In this document: positions 49,340-60,100 of the stretch, piece after piece | How the letters are laid out: every line of letters starts with the position of its first letter | Position numbering within the stretch: the stretch's first letter is position 1 | Made by a program: the position numbers and the translations under genes | Assembly (NCBI RefSeq): GCF_027359925.1 | Contig: NZ_CP114769.1 | Span: 62,001-126,000, forward strand | Source of the DNA: Hymenobacter canadensis | GTDB taxonomy: Bacteria > Bacteroidota > Bacteroidia > Cytophagales > Hymenobacteraceae | Direction of reading: 5' to 3' | Length of the DNA stretch: 64,000 bases | The notes under the pieces: generated by a model | The model's database searches: none | The model's input: the letters and a program-made list of their open reading frames with translations, nothing else | What the model was told of the DNA's origin: nothing

Positions 49340-51082
49340 TCAGCCCCACCAGTCGAGCAAAAACCGGTGACCGTTGCCGAAGAACAGCGCTTCCAGTACT
49401 GGCTCCACCTCCGGCAAACCATTGGAGCGGGGCAGCAGTTCGGGCGCGTCGTCGCGTAACTTGCGATACGCTTTTTCGGCTTTAGGAAAAAAATCAAGTA
49501 GTTCCTGCCGAAAGCCGGGCAAGTGGTCGACGGTACGGGCTGCCTTGATGGAGTCGATTAGGCCGTCGTAGTCTGAGCCCAGACACACGAAATCCCAGGC
49601 ATTGCGCGGCACGGCTGCGCCCAAGTTTTTGATGACGGCCACTACGTGCAAAACGTTCAGGCAGAACAAGTACAACTCGCGCGTGCGGCGGTCTGCTTGC
49701 CCTAGTAATTCGTTGCCGAAGCCGACGGGCAGCAGCTCGGCACCGGGCACCGCGCCGGCCTCCTCCTTTTCCGCGAGCGGGGGCAGTGCCTGGCTCAGCT
49801 CCGGAAAGTAGGCCGCGAAATCATCCCGCGAGAAGTAATCGAAGTCGTGGTCGGGACCCTCCAGGTTGCGTTGCACCACGTCCTGAAAGCCCAGAATTCG
49901 AGCGTCGAGGCTGATGCCAATGAGCCCGCCGCTAAGCGCGATTTCTTCAATGTCGTCGTCAAACAACCCGATACTAGAAGCGTTGAAGAAGACGTTTTCC
50001 TTCACAAGTCCCTGCTTGAACTGCCCGGCCCGGTCGCGATTGAATCGCAGCCGGACACTAAACGGGTTGGCTGCTTCCACTCCGTACTGGACCAGGTGAC
50101 TGCGCATCTGCCGGCGCCGAAACCCGGTCACGCCCATATGAGTGGCCACGACGGGCCAGGTGTTGTTGGGCCCGGGGGCCAGGAAGCCATCGGGCTGTTG
50201 GGCGAGCAGCTCGCGGCGGTAGGCGAAAAACTCGTCGCGTCCGCGGGCACTCATGTGTTTGATGTCAATGAGAATAGGGTGGGGGATGGCTTTTGTGTCG
50301 ACACAGGCCCGCACTACGTCGCGGCCCAACTGCGTGAGTCCGCCGAACTGGGGGCGGGCGGCGGGCACGTTCTTCACCAGCTTGAACCCGAAAGCGTGGC
50401 TGCACAAGGGCTGCTCCGGCACGTGCGAGAGGTGGGTGAGGGTTAGGTAAAAGAAGTCCAGCGTGGGGTCGGTGCGGAATTTCCGCACCTGCTCTACTGG
50501 GTCGTATGGCCCCACCAGCTGCCGGATGGTGCGCTGGCTTAGTGAGTGCCCGCCCTCGATGGCCAGGGCCAGGTTCAGCATGCCAGCCTGCAGTTGGGCC
50601 TGCACCGGCTGGCCTATCTTGCGGTTTAGCAAGTTGATTTTATGGGTGAGGGTGGACGCTGGTTTTGCCGACTCCTGCGCTACCCATTGGTAAAAGGCTA
50701 TTTCTTTGTCGAGCAGCTGGGCATAACTGCCCTGGCTTTGGTTCACGAAATCAATGAAGCGACTGTCGAGCACAGCCACCACATCGCGCCCGAAAAACTC
50801 CAGCTCCAGCAGCTTCAGCAGTCCCTGCCGGCTGGCGAAAACATACTCCATGGCCAGTACCGCGGCTATGCCCAGGCAGGTCTCGGTGGGCTGTTTGCGG
50901 GCCATGGTTTGGGCCACGCTAGCTTGGTTTTCCAGGATGTGCCCGGCCAGGGTGTCGATAACCGACCCGATGCCCGGCAGCCGGACGGGCAGCGTGCTGC
51001 TGCCGTTCTGCCGGTCGGCGTCCTCAAATTTGGTCACGAACCGCTTGAAAAGCGGGTGAAAATGAAAATCAAACGTGTTCAT
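49340..51082 (-). CDS. M19 dipeptidase-like metallohydrolase
   Basis: A 580-aa protein of the amidohydrolase/renal-dipeptidase (M19) type. The metal-binding HxH is in FDFHFHPLFKRF at the start. Later signatures are LALAIEGGHSL, LTLTHLSHVPEQPLCSHAFG, ILIDIKHMSARGRDEFFAY, VVATHMGVTGF and CLGSDYDGLID. It is longer than typical M19 enzymes (about 350-400 aa), with extra helical insertions. It may cleave a dipeptide released from peptidoglycan. It is the last gene of a four-gene operon, 34 bases after the protease gene. Confidence 0.8.
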   Translation of the reverse strand: MNTFDFHFHPLFKRFVTKFEDADRQNGSSTLPVRLPGIGSVIDTLAGHILENQASVAQTMARKQPTETCLGIAAVLAMEYVFASRQGLLKLLELEFFGRDVVAVLDSRFIDFVNQSQGSYAQLLDKEIAFYQWVAQESAKPASTLTHKINLLNRKIGQPVQAQLQAGMLNLALAIEGGHSLSQRTIRQLVGPYDPVEQVRKFRTDPTLDFFYLTLTHLSHVPEQPLCSHAFGFKLVKNVPAARPQFGGLTQLGRDVVRACVDTKAIPHPILIDIKHMSARGRDEFFAYRRELLAQQPDGFLAPGPNNTWPVVATHMGVTGFRRRQMRSHLVQYGVEAANPFSVRLRFNRDRAGQFKQGLVKENVFFNASSIGLFDDDIEEIALSGGLIGISLDARILGFQDVVQRNLEGPDHDFDYFSRDDFAAYFPELSQALPPLAEKEEAGAVPGAELLPVGFGNELLGQADRRTRELYLFCLNVLHVVAVIKNLGAAVPRNAWDFVCLGSDYDGLIDSIKAARTVDHLPGFRQELLDFFPKAEKAYRKLRDDAPELLPRSNGLPEVEPVLEALFFGNGHRFLLDWWG

Positions 51083-51116
51083 CGGGTGGCCGCTTTAAGG
51101 GTTTGAGGCAAAGGGG

Positions 51117-54068
51117 CTAATACTGGGGTTTTGGCTGGGCTTGCACCTGCTGCAAGGCGCGAAGGCGGGCGTAGGCCATGTGGCTCGTGCGGTTCGGGCC
51201 GATGGAAGCCTCCAGGGCGCTGCCGGCCCGCCGCACGCCGGCGTAGCTTTCCAGTGTTTTGGCAAACAGCTGGGCCGGCGAACTCAGCGGTGCAGGCCCC
51301 GCCAGGGCCAGTTCGAGCGGCTGGCTACCCAGCGCCCCGGCAGCAGTGGCTCCGCGCCCTAGCGCCTCGCCTTGTACCTGCTGCCAGTCCTGGTATTCCA
51401 GCTCGCGCACGGCCAGTGGGCGCTTCACGTCGGCTTTTTCGATGCCCATGGTCCCTAAATAGGCGTGGCGAAGCTCGGCCGGGGCGGGCAAGGTCAAATC
51501 AAGCAGTGCCTTAATATCCAGAATGCCGGCACCAAACTGGCCGGACGGCAGTCCCGGCGCCTTTCGGGCCGACCGCTGCACGCTCAGCCGGAAGGCCTCT
51601 ACCCGGTGCCAAGCTTGCGTGTAGGTAGTGCCAATGGCCGCCTCGTTTTTGGCCAGCCACAGCATGGCCGCGGCCGCAACGTGTGGGGTAGCGAAGCTGG
51701 TGCCGTTGCCGTAGCCCATGTCTTCCCGGTTGTCATCGGTGAGAATGGGCACGTACACGTCTTCTCCCGGCGCGGTAATGTCCACGGCCGGCCCGCGGCA
51801 GCTGCCGGACCAAGGCGCGTCAATAGGGTTCGAGGCCGCCACGCAGATGACTCCTGGATATTTACCCGGAGCCACCACAAAGGGCACTTCGTTGCCGGCG
51901 GCACAGGCCCAGATAACTCCCCGCTCATAAACCGTGCGGGCCAGGTCCTCGAACATTGAGTTACCTAAAGTGCCCATGCTCATCGTCAGCACCTGAAAGC
52001 CGTGGTCTAGAGCCAGCTGCACAGCCCGCGCTACGCGCTTAACACTCCCGAGCAAAATGACCGACCGGGCCACCCGGAAAGGGGCTAGGTGCGTGCGGGC
52101 CGTGTAGCCGCCGTTGCTCAGCTCGTGCAGCAGCCCGAAGTTGCCATCGTGCGCGGGCACTACTCCGCTGGCCGCTGCGCCAATGAGAATGCTGCCGGTG
52201 CGGGTGCCGTGGCCCGGATTCCTGCCCAGCCCGGTTTGCAGCGGGTCGCGGGCGTCATCGTCCTCGTCAATGGCGTCGTAGTCGGCGTTCAGGTTGTAGC
52301 CTTCCCGCACCTTCGAATGGTCGGTGTAGCCCGTATCCAGCTGCGCCAGCTGCAGGCCCGCCAGAGCGCGCAGCCCCTCCGGCTTGAGCTGGGCGGCCAC
52401 TGCCTGGACATCGTAGCCGGTGGCGCGCTGGTTCCAACGCCGGATTTCTTTAAGGTCAGCCGCGTTGCTGGGCTTGAGCTTTGCCAGCCAGGGGCTGGTG
52501 GCCAGCCAGCTGTGCAGGAAGCGGGGCTCGTCCCATTCAGCCCGGCCGCGGCCGCTTTCCCAAGCTTTTGGTCCCGGCAGCAGAGCTGCTTCGGCGGCAA
52601 CGTCGACCGCGCTGGGGGCCATATAGCGTGGTAGGTCCGGCTCGGCCTCTTCCACACCATCGAACCCTTCCAGCTGCGCAGCCACAGCCCACGGGTCGCT
52701 CACGTTCGGCACCGTAATCACCAAGTAGGCCCGCAGGCGTGATGGCACCTCGGCAGGAATCAGCTCTTCGATGCCGGCCCCGGGCAGCTGTTGCCGCAGC
52801 ATTGCCAGGAGGTGGTCCCGCAGCAGGGGTACCGGGCTTACCCGAACGATAAAATCGGTCGTTACCCCCCCGCCCCAGTTAGTACTAGCGGGCGTTGGCA
52901 GAGACTGAGGAGCGGTTGCTAATCCCCCCCTGGCCCCGGTTGCCAGCAGCGGGGGGAGATTACTATTTAAACCAGAATTACCCGTCATCATCGCCTGGGC
53001 AACGGCTTCTTTTTGATGCATGGCGGCTACAAGTTGTTTTTTTAAAGAGGCCATAGCGGGCGGTACCGGCGCTTGGGTAATGAAATCGACCAGGCGACTG
53101 ACTCGTACTCCCTGGTTGGCAATCCAGTCGATGGCGTCGTCGGCGTCGCCTTCCTGCCACGGCCGGCCGTCGCGGCGCAGCACCCGGCCCTGTGCATCGA
53201 GGCGAGGCACGCTGGCCCGGTGCAGGGCAATGGCTTCGCCGGTGCCCAGCCCTATCACCAAGCCGCCGCTCGAGCCTTCCAGGGTATCGCTTTCATAAAA
53301 AAGGTGCTTGTCAGCATCGGGCTGATTGGTCACCAGCAGCAGCCGGGTGTCGCGCAGCGTTACCTTTTTATAATCGCCCTGTGGATGCTGAATCACCATG
53401 CAGTTTTCCGACTCTATCACCTTGCCGCTGGCCCCGTCGAGGGTCACGTAGCCGTAGTCGCTCAGGGCCTTGCCTTCCTGGCTTTGGCTCTCCACAGCCA
53501 CTACCGTGAAGTCCAGTTCCACTTCTTCTCCGGCCGTAGTGGTTTCGCGGGGCGTGAGGTAAAACAGGTCGGGACGCAGCCAGAAGGTTTGGCCGTTCTG
53601 AGGCTTGCCTTCCGCGCTGCGCTCGTAGCCCAGCATGATGCAACTGCCCTTGGCCAGCTCCGCATTGGGCAGCACGTGGTGATTGGTGAGTAGCAGCCCT
53701 TCGCCAATCAGCCAGCCGGTGCCCAGGCCCTGGCCGGCTGGCAGCACAATGCGCCCCACAGCCCGCGAAAAATTCACTAGCTTCTCTAGGATGCAGGCTT
53801 CCTGCAAATCCAGCTGGCTGCCCATCATCCGCTCTTGGGCGCGCGCAAACGCTTGGGCGTGCCCGCCAGGCAGCCAGTCTTCGTGCGCCGTTTCGCGGTC
53901 CAGCCGCGCCTGAATGCGCGCCGGGTCAGGCGAAACATCTTCCAAAGGAATCAATCCCTGACGAAACAGTTTGGTATTGCGTCGAATACGGTCGATTTCC
54001 AGCGCGAACAGCTTATACTCATCAGCGGCCGACTGCACCACGGCCCAGTTGGGGCGGATAACTGCCAT
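51117..54068 (-). CDS. dual protease: trypsin-like plus subtilisin-like
   Basis: A 983-aa protein with two complete protease domains. The trypsin-like part (about residues 100-330) has H131 in LLLTNHHVLPNAE, D186 in VELDFTVVAVES and S267 in TLEGSSGGLVIG. The S8 subtilase part (about 565-880) has D578 in LAQLDTGYTDHSK, H620 in NPGHGTRTGSIL, oxyanion N727 in CAAGNEVPF and S791 in GNGTSFATPHVAAAA. A linker of about 200 residues joins them. There is no signal peptide, so it acts in the cytoplasm or exits by another route. It sits in an operon with a membrane protein and cell-wall hydrolases. Confidence 0.88.
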   Translation of the reverse strand: MAVIRPNWAVVQSAADEYKLFALEIDRIRRNTKLFRQGLIPLEDVSPDPARIQARLDRETAHEDWLPGGHAQAFARAQERMMGSQLDLQEACILEKLVNFSRAVGRIVLPAGQGLGTGWLIGEGLLLTNHHVLPNAELAKGSCIMLGYERSAEGKPQNGQTFWLRPDLFYLTPRETTTAGEEVELDFTVVAVESQSQEGKALSDYGYVTLDGASGKVIESENCMVIQHPQGDYKKVTLRDTRLLLVTNQPDADKHLFYESDTLEGSSGGLVIGLGTGEAIALHRASVPRLDAQGRVLRRDGRPWQEGDADDAIDWIANQGVRVSRLVDFITQAPVPPAMASLKKQLVAAMHQKEAVAQAMMTGNSGLNSNLPPLLATGARGGLATAPQSLPTPASTNWGGGVTTDFIVRVSPVPLLRDHLLAMLRQQLPGAGIEELIPAEVPSRLRAYLVITVPNVSDPWAVAAQLEGFDGVEEAEPDLPRYMAPSAVDVAAEAALLPGPKAWESGRGRAEWDEPRFLHSWLATSPWLAKLKPSNAADLKEIRRWNQRATGYDVQAVAAQLKPEGLRALAGLQLAQLDTGYTDHSKVREGYNLNADYDAIDEDDDARDPLQTGLGRNPGHGTRTGSILIGAAASGVVPAHDGNFGLLHELSNGGYTARTHLAPFRVARSVILLGSVKRVARAVQLALDHGFQVLTMSMGTLGNSMFEDLARTVYERGVIWACAAGNEVPFVVAPGKYPGVICVAASNPIDAPWSGSCRGPAVDITAPGEDVYVPILTDDNREDMGYGNGTSFATPHVAAAAMLWLAKNEAAIGTTYTQAWHRVEAFRLSVQRSARKAPGLPSGQFGAGILDIKALLDLTLPAPAELRHAYLGTMGIEKADVKRPLAVRELEYQDWQQVQGEALGRGATAAGALGSQPLELALAGPAPLSSPAQLFAKTLESYAGVRRAGSALEASIGPNRTSHMAYARLRALQQVQAQPKPQY

Positions 54069-54102
54069 ATCATCAAAGTGAGAGGTTATTTAGAAGTGTC
54101 AA

Positions 54103-54921
54103 TCAAGCTGTGACTAGCGTATCTGTGAGCTGCCAAGTCTTTGGCCCGGCAATTCCATCCGGAACCAAGTTGTGCTCGCGTTGGAAAGCCCGCAGCGCCG
54201 CTTCCGTTCGGGGCCCAAAACTGCCGTCAACCTTTACGCCTATCTTCCGCTGCAACTGCTCTACCCACTTGCCGCTCGCGCCCCGACGCAGGGTGGGACG
54301 CGGCCCATTCGCGCCTGGCGCGGGCGTGGGCTCAACTGCAGGTATCAATGTAGGAGCGGGGGCCGTCCCGTCTAAAATAGCCGTCACCTCCCTCCGAAAC
54401 TGCACCATATCAAACACGGGGTCTGATTTACGACCTAAGGGCCGGGCGTATTCCTTATGCGCCGCGCAAAAAGTAGCGCTCTTGCCGATGTACTTCAGTA
54501 TGGCGGCCACGCCCCGGTGGTAAGCATCCAGCTGTACAGCGGGCCAGGGGAAATCATTGGCCCGCCCCGTATTCTCGGCCTCGATGCCAATAAAATTGGC
54601 GTTACCATTGGTCAGGCCCTGCCAGATGCCCTTGCCAGCGTGGTTGCAGCGACCGGCCGCCAGCACGTAGTAAGTGCCGTCGCGGCCCAGCCCTAGCTGG
54701 GCCAAGGGCCCCGGCAAATCGGAGCGTCCTTCCAACAGGGTACGCAGCGTAGGCATGTTGCCCCGCTTGTCGTTGGTGGCCGTGTGGTGGCAGATGACGC
54801 CGTGGGTGGGGCCCACATCGCCGCGGCCGCGCTCTTCCCAACCTTCTACCAGGGCTACTTTCAAGCCGGCCGATTTAAGAACGGACGGCAACCAGATGAG
54901 GGAGTAGATCATATCAGGCAA
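54103..54921 (-). CDS. N-acetylmuramoyl-L-alanine amidase with PG-binding domain
   Basis: A 272-aa protein. The Amidase_2 domain (residues 30-175) has GVICHHTATNDKRG (zinc His), ANFIGIEAENTG (Glu) and FCAAHKEYARPLGRKSDP (His and Asp). A Pro-rich linker is followed by a PG_binding_1 domain (about 205-268: LRRGASGKWVEQLQRKIGV, GPRTEAALRAFQREHNL). There is no signal peptide, which is typical of phage-like endolysins and effectors that need a partner to cross the membrane. It overlaps the upstream gene by eight bases and precedes the dual protease gene by 34 bases. Confidence 0.88.
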   Translation of the reverse strand: MPDMIYSLIWLPSVLKSAGLKVALVEGWEERGRGDVGPTHGVICHHTATNDKRGNMPTLRTLLEGRSDLPGPLAQLGLGRDGTYYVLAAGRCNHAGKGIWQGLTNGNANFIGIEAENTGRANDFPWPAVQLDAYHRGVAAILKYIGKSATFCAAHKEYARPLGRKSDPVFDMVQFRREVTAILDGTAPAPTLIPAVEPTPAPGANGPRPTLRRGASGKWVEQLQRKIGVKVDGSFGPRTEAALRAFQREHNLVPDGIAGPKTWQLTDTLVTA

Positions 54922-56107
54922 CGCCGCCTTCAGCAGCTGGCAAGTGCTCGTCCAAGGTTAAGTTGATGGCTACTACTTCGCATCCATCCAGACCACTTTC
55001 TTCGTCTCGTGGGGTGGCCAGGGGCTGTTGCGCCAGCGAGGCTACCACAGCCATATTTTCGCTTAGCTGGGCTTTGTGCTGCGTCCCATCCACACCGTTC
55101 GTTGATGGTATAAGCGCACTTTTGGATTCCTGCCGGTCTTCGGAAGCCTCTTCCTTGCTTTTTTCGTGGGGCTTCACCGTCGAGCGGATTACCATGATTT
55201 TGTTGAGCACATCGAACCAGAAGGGTGCGCCCAGCATGGCGGCGAGGGCCGTGAGAAGCCAGCCCAGCAGCGGGCCAAACACGTAACTCCAAATGCCCAA
55301 CTCCCCGGGCTGGGTCTGGTAGTGCTGCTGCGGTCCCCACCCAATGGGGATTTGTAGCGCATTCAGCTCGGCTTGTACTGTCTGATAGTTGCCGTTTGTA
55401 AAATTTGGGTCCTTTACCGCTACCCCCGCGCGTGCCACCAATGCTGCCCGCGCCACGTCGTTGTGAGAGAGATAATTTGCGATGGTGATGGTGTTGACAT
55501 TCAGCACAATTGCGACCACCAGCGCAATCCAGAAAATCACCCATTGACTGGAGCGTTTGTACCAGCCTGATACCCGGTCCATACCGCTGTCATACCACGC
55601 TTCGATGTAGGCCTGAGCTTTGTTTAAATCGCCCTGGGCAGCATCCAGCGCGGTCAGGACAATGCGTTGAACGGCAGGATTCTGCAGGTTCGCAATATTG
55701 CCTCGAATAGAATCCAATGAGATTCTGGGAGACTGGGCATCGCTGCTAACCGCGTCGGTCGCCGGGCCTCGGGCCGCAATGTCCATCAGCGCCAAGGCAA
55801 AGTTTTTAGTGGGAATGTAGGAGGGCAGCGTCCCTCCATTGGTCATCGCGCTTGGGCGTTTCGTGCCTGGCACGGGTTTGTATACATCCGAGTATAGCCC
55901 ATAAATCAGCGGGTGGGTATACAGACTCTGGGCCAGCCCTTTTGCCTCCTTATCATGGAGTAACTCCCGAATCCCATGTTCAAGAAAAGCTGCTCGGGTT
56001 TTAAGCCAAGCCTCAATCCCCTCCCTGATAACGGTACAGACGATGCTGATGAGGATAAAAACGAAAATGACTCCAATCGCGACTTCGAGTATCTGTGAGC
56101 CAAACAT
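54914..56107 (-). CDS. integral membrane protein, first gene of hydrolase operon
   Basis: A protein of about 397 aa starting MFGSQILEVAIGVIFVFILI (ATG 56107, chosen because the frame upstream lacks this clean start). Membrane segments lie near residues 7-30, 185-207 and 270-295. A large soluble part lies between the first two, and a charged tail (HEKSKEEASEDRQESKSA) follows the last. No family is recognised. Its position before an amidase with no signal peptide invites a holin-like or anchoring role, which is inference. Confidence 0.7.
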   Translation of the reverse strand: MFGSQILEVAIGVIFVFILISIVCTVIREGIEAWLKTRAAFLEHGIRELLHDKEAKGLAQSLYTHPLIYGLYSDVYKPVPGTKRPSAMTNGGTLPSYIPTKNFALALMDIAARGPATDAVSSDAQSPRISLDSIRGNIANLQNPAVQRIVLTALDAAQGDLNKAQAYIEAWYDSGMDRVSGWYKRSSQWVIFWIALVVAIVLNVNTITIANYLSHNDVARAALVARAGVAVKDPNFTNGNYQTVQAELNALQIPIGWGPQQHYQTQPGELGIWSYVFGPLLGWLLTALAAMLGAPFWFDVLNKIMVIRSTVKPHEKSKEEASEDRQESKSALIPSTNGVDGTQHKAQLSENMAVVASLAQQPLATPRDEESGLDGCEVVAINLTLDEHLPAAEGGVA

Positions 56108-56158
56108 AAGTTGTCGCGCTTGGTATGGACGAAAATGCGGAACAGCCGTCAAGTGCAA

Positions 56159-57050
56159 CAGGGATTTTAATCTACCCTAAGCGACGATAACGCAATTTTT
56201 TAACGAGAGCAAGCAATAGGCCATTGAACTCAGCTGAACAAACAGCTCATTGTGAAACACTTGACGGATTACAATTCTACCTTTTTAACTAACCCTGCGC
56301 CTCAGTGCTACCACCGAATTTTTAGAAATAAATTGGGGTAGTCCAGTAAAAATGGGCCGTCAGCTAAGGCAGGTTGATTTTTAAGTCCCACTCAACTTGA
56401 TGCAGTGAGCGGTAGTCAGGGGGCGGAACGGCAGGGCCAAGGAGGACCTGCACTTTCTCTTGCTGGACCGCTACGGCCACGTCATCCGCATCCGCGGCTA
56501 TTGCCTCCTCCCGATTCATTCTTCCCGGCAGTCGCCAAACCGCCGGAACGGGGCGACGGTGGTCCGGCTCTCGCCCTTGCTGCACTAGAACATCAACATG
56601 CTCGGACAGCACGATTTTACCTTGCCTGATGGAATTGCTGCCAGGTGGCTGCGCCCGTTAGGCGACCAGACCAGCCTAGAGGAACGTCTTGCCCATCTGC
56701 TTAGACGGGAATTTTTGTGCTTGCGCTACCCTAATAAGCCTAACGCAATGGCGGCCATATTAGACCCGTTCGGGTGTTAAATCAGCTACAATCGTTGAAT
56801 TATCCCCGAACAGGTATAGCCTATCACTACTCCGTTGGCCGTCTTTGTCAAGCAGCGCCGCAAGCTGTTGCCGCTATCCCAGCCCGACCTGGCAGCGAAA
56901 GCCGGCTTCGGGCCGGCCAGGCGCAGTGGAGCACCGCGCAGTACACTACCCGGTTGGAAGACTTTCTGTTGGTGGACTAGTGCGGCCCGCGTCGTTTGCC
57001 GGGCCAGTCAGCAGTGGGCTGCGCTACGGCTAGTGAGAGGACGACCAACA
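56159..57050. other. intergenic, no supported gene
   Basis: About 0.9 kb containing only short frames on both strands without family resemblance. It includes the promoter region of the hydrolase operon on the right side of 56107. Confidence 0.4.
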
Positions 57051-57082
57051 ACAACGGCCACCCTTGCCAGGGTGGCCGTTGT
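57051..57082 (-). terminator. Rho-independent terminator
   Basis: Perfect 14-bp stem acaacggccaccct / agggtggccgttgt with loop tgcc, 28 bases after the stop of the T9SS cargo gene. Confidence 0.8.
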
Positions 57083-57109
57083 GGCACAGGGGCAGGCTGG
57101 ATGGCGGGC

Positions 57110-60100
57110 TTATCGCACCAACACGAGGCGGGTGTGCAGGGGCTGGCTGCCGGGGCCGGTTACGCGCAGCACATAGGTGCCGGCGGGCAGAGTGGCCGGC
57201 AGCGTCAGCGGCATCTGCTCGGCATCGGTCAGCGGGCGCAGGGCCTGGGTGTGGTGCAGGCGCCCGGCGTTGTCGAGCAGCTGCAGCGTCAGGGCCTGGC
57301 CGGCGCGGCCGGTGAGCAGCAGCGTGACGGGCCGCGCCGGGTCGGCGGGGTTCGGGGCCACGGTGAGGGCCGCCGCGGGCGTGCCCAGGCCGGCGGCCAC
57401 GCTCACCACGCTGCTGTAGTGCAGCGTGCCGTCGGTGTCTTCCTGAGCAAGGCGGTAGTAGAGCTGGCGGGCGGGGGCGCTGGCATCCAGCACCGCGTAG
57501 CGCCGGGCCTGGGTGGTGGTGCCGGCGGCGGGCTGCGCCGCTACGCGGGTGAACGTGCGCCCGTCCACGCTACGCTCCACGTGGTAGGTGCGGGCGTTCA
57601 GTTCCTGGGCCGTGGCCCACTGCAGCTCCACCCCGGCGTCGGTGCGCCGGGCGCTGAAGGCAGTGAGCGTTACGGGCAGCGGGGCAGCCGAGAAGGCCCG
57701 GGCGGCGCTGTAGCTGGTGGCCACGCGCAGGCCGTCGACGAGCAGCTGGGTGGTGTTGGCACTCTGGCGCAGGGCCACCGAGCCGAGGTTGGCGGGGGCC
57801 GAGCTGGCGGCTTCCGTGCTGGTGGCGTCGGCCGTGGCGGGCTCCGTCTGGCCCCCTGGGTTCACGTAGAGGCGGGTTTCGGTGCCCGAGGGCCCGAACA
57901 CGTAGCGCACCGTCAGCAGGTAGGTCTGTTTCAGGTCGTACTCGGCGGGGGCGTATTGGGTGGTAGTGCCGCTACCCGACACGCCGAACTGGATCTTGCC
58001 GGCGGTGGCGGCGGGCCGGACGTAGAGGCGGCCGCGGAAGGTGGTGCTGAGGGGGTCGGGCCCGAGGTGGAAGAAGTAGTCGGCCGTGGTTACCGCATTC
58101 ACGCTCACCAGCAGCGAGGCATACACGGCCGTGCCGGCGCCCTGGCTGGGGAAGGTGCGGCTCACGTCCTCCCCCGAGGCGGCAAGCGTGGCGGCCGCAG
58201 CCGCGGCGGCGGGCCGGTTAGCGGCATCGGCGTCGTAGCCGCCGTAGCTCAGGCCGGGGGTGCTGACCAGGATGGCGTTGGTGCCGGGCGCGCTGTGGGC
58301 CGTCCAGCCGTGGGCGGTGAGCCGGTCACCGGCCGGGTAGTCGAAGTTATCGGCCAGCAGCAGCCCGGCGGGCGGGGCGGGCGTGGACAGGGTCAGCTCG
58401 CCGGCGGGCGTGAGCAGGTAGTTCTCGGCCCCGCTGGTGTTGTCGTCGTTGTAGTCGAACACCGTGTAGGTGTACTCCGTGCTGGCCGCGAGGCCGGTGA
58501 CGGTGACGCTGGCCGTGGCGGCGGCTCCCACCACGTAGACACCGGGCGCGGGCTGGTCGCCCTGGCCGAAGACGGTGTTGGCCAGGTAGGTGGTGCCGTC
58601 GGCGGGCTGGAAGCTCAGGGCCGGGCCGGGGGTGACCAGCAGCAGCTTTTTGGCTCCGTCGCCCCCGCTGATGGCGAGCGTGACACTGGTGGGCGCCACG
58701 GCGGTGGCAGTGAGGGTCGAGCCCTGGGTGGGCTCGGCGGCCAGTACCACGGCGCCCGTGGTAAAGGTGCGCTGCTCCCCGTAGCTGGTGCCCTGGGCGT
58801 TGGTGGCGTAGGCCCGCACGTAATAGGTGGTGCCGGGCGCCAGGCCGGTGAGGGCGCTGCTGAACGAGCCAGTGCCGGTACCGTCCTGGGTGAAGTCATC
58901 CTGGGTGGTGGGGGCCTCGGTGAGGGCGTAGACCACGCCGCGCGCCGTGACGGGGCGGCCGCCCTCGTCGAGGACGGTGCCGCCGGCCGTGGCCGTGGTG
59001 CTGGTGACGGCCGATACGGCGGCCGTGCTCAGGCTGGGCGGGTAGGCAGGGGCCACGCCGGTGCCCGACACGGCAATGCCGTCGAGTAGCGCCGCGTCAG
59101 GGCTGGTGAGCGTAATCACGCCGCTGTAGGCCTGCGCCGCTTCCGGCACGAAGCGCACCTCGACGGTCGCCGTGAGCGAGCCGCCGCTGACGGGCAGCGT
59201 CAGTGCCGCGCAGGAGAAGGCCGTGGTGCCGGTGCGCAGCTGGAAGCCCGCGGGGGGCGTGAGCGTCACATCGCCGCCCAGGTTGCGGCCGCTGAGCGTT
59301 ACCGGGCGGCCGGCCGAGGGCGTGCCCACCGGCACACTGCCGAAGTCGGGCACGGGGCTGGGGGTGGCGGTTACACTGGGCGTGGGCGTGGTCACGGTGA
59401 GGGTCACCGGGGCGCTGGTGCCCGCGACGCTGCCGCAGGTGCTGGTAGCCCGGGCCACGAGGTAGTAGGTGCCGGCACCGCCGAAGTCGGCCCCGCGGGG
59501 TGTATAGCTGGCAGCGGTGGCTCCGCTGATCGCCGTGGTGAACGGGCCGTCGCTGCTGGTTGAATACAGCCAGGTGAAGGACGACGGGGCCGCCGGCGTG
59601 GCCGTGATGGCCGCGCCCGTGCCGTTGGTGGCTAGGCTCTGGGCCGCGGCGGGCGCGAGCGTGACGCTATTGGTAGCGGGCGCAGTGGTGACGGTCAGGT
59701 TGGCGCCGTTGGGGCTGCCGGTGGTGGCGGATGAGGCCTGCACCACGCGGATGCGGTAGCCGGTGCCGGCGGCCGTGCCGGCCGGAATGGTGGCGGCCAG
59801 CGGGGAAGCCGTGCCGGAGCCGATCAGGTTCTGGTTCAGGTCCGCCGAAAACGCGCCGGCGGCGTCGGAGAGCTGGGCGGCGAAGGTGCCGGTCAGGCCC
59901 CCGGTGAGCGTGAAGGGCACGGCGACGGCCGCGCCGCTGCCGGCGGCGCAGAACGGGCTGCCGGTGATGGGACCGGTGGTGATGGCGGCCGGGGCCGGGG
60001 TGCCCGAGAGCGTGGGCGTGAGCACCAGGTTGTCCAGGCCCAGGGCCTGGGCGTTGGTGCTGCCGCCGCTGCCCACGTACGACCAGCGCAGGTAGAGCGT

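Noticed and set aside
56364..56612. 82-aa minus-strand frame
   Set aside because: No family resemblance, no clear start context, and competing frames of equal length on the other strand.
56996..59089. 697-aa plus-strand open frame rich in Gly and Val
   Set aside because: It is the antisense shadow of the GC-rich T9SS cargo gene on the minus strand. Composition is artefactual (long runs of G, A and V), and no signal peptide or motif is present.
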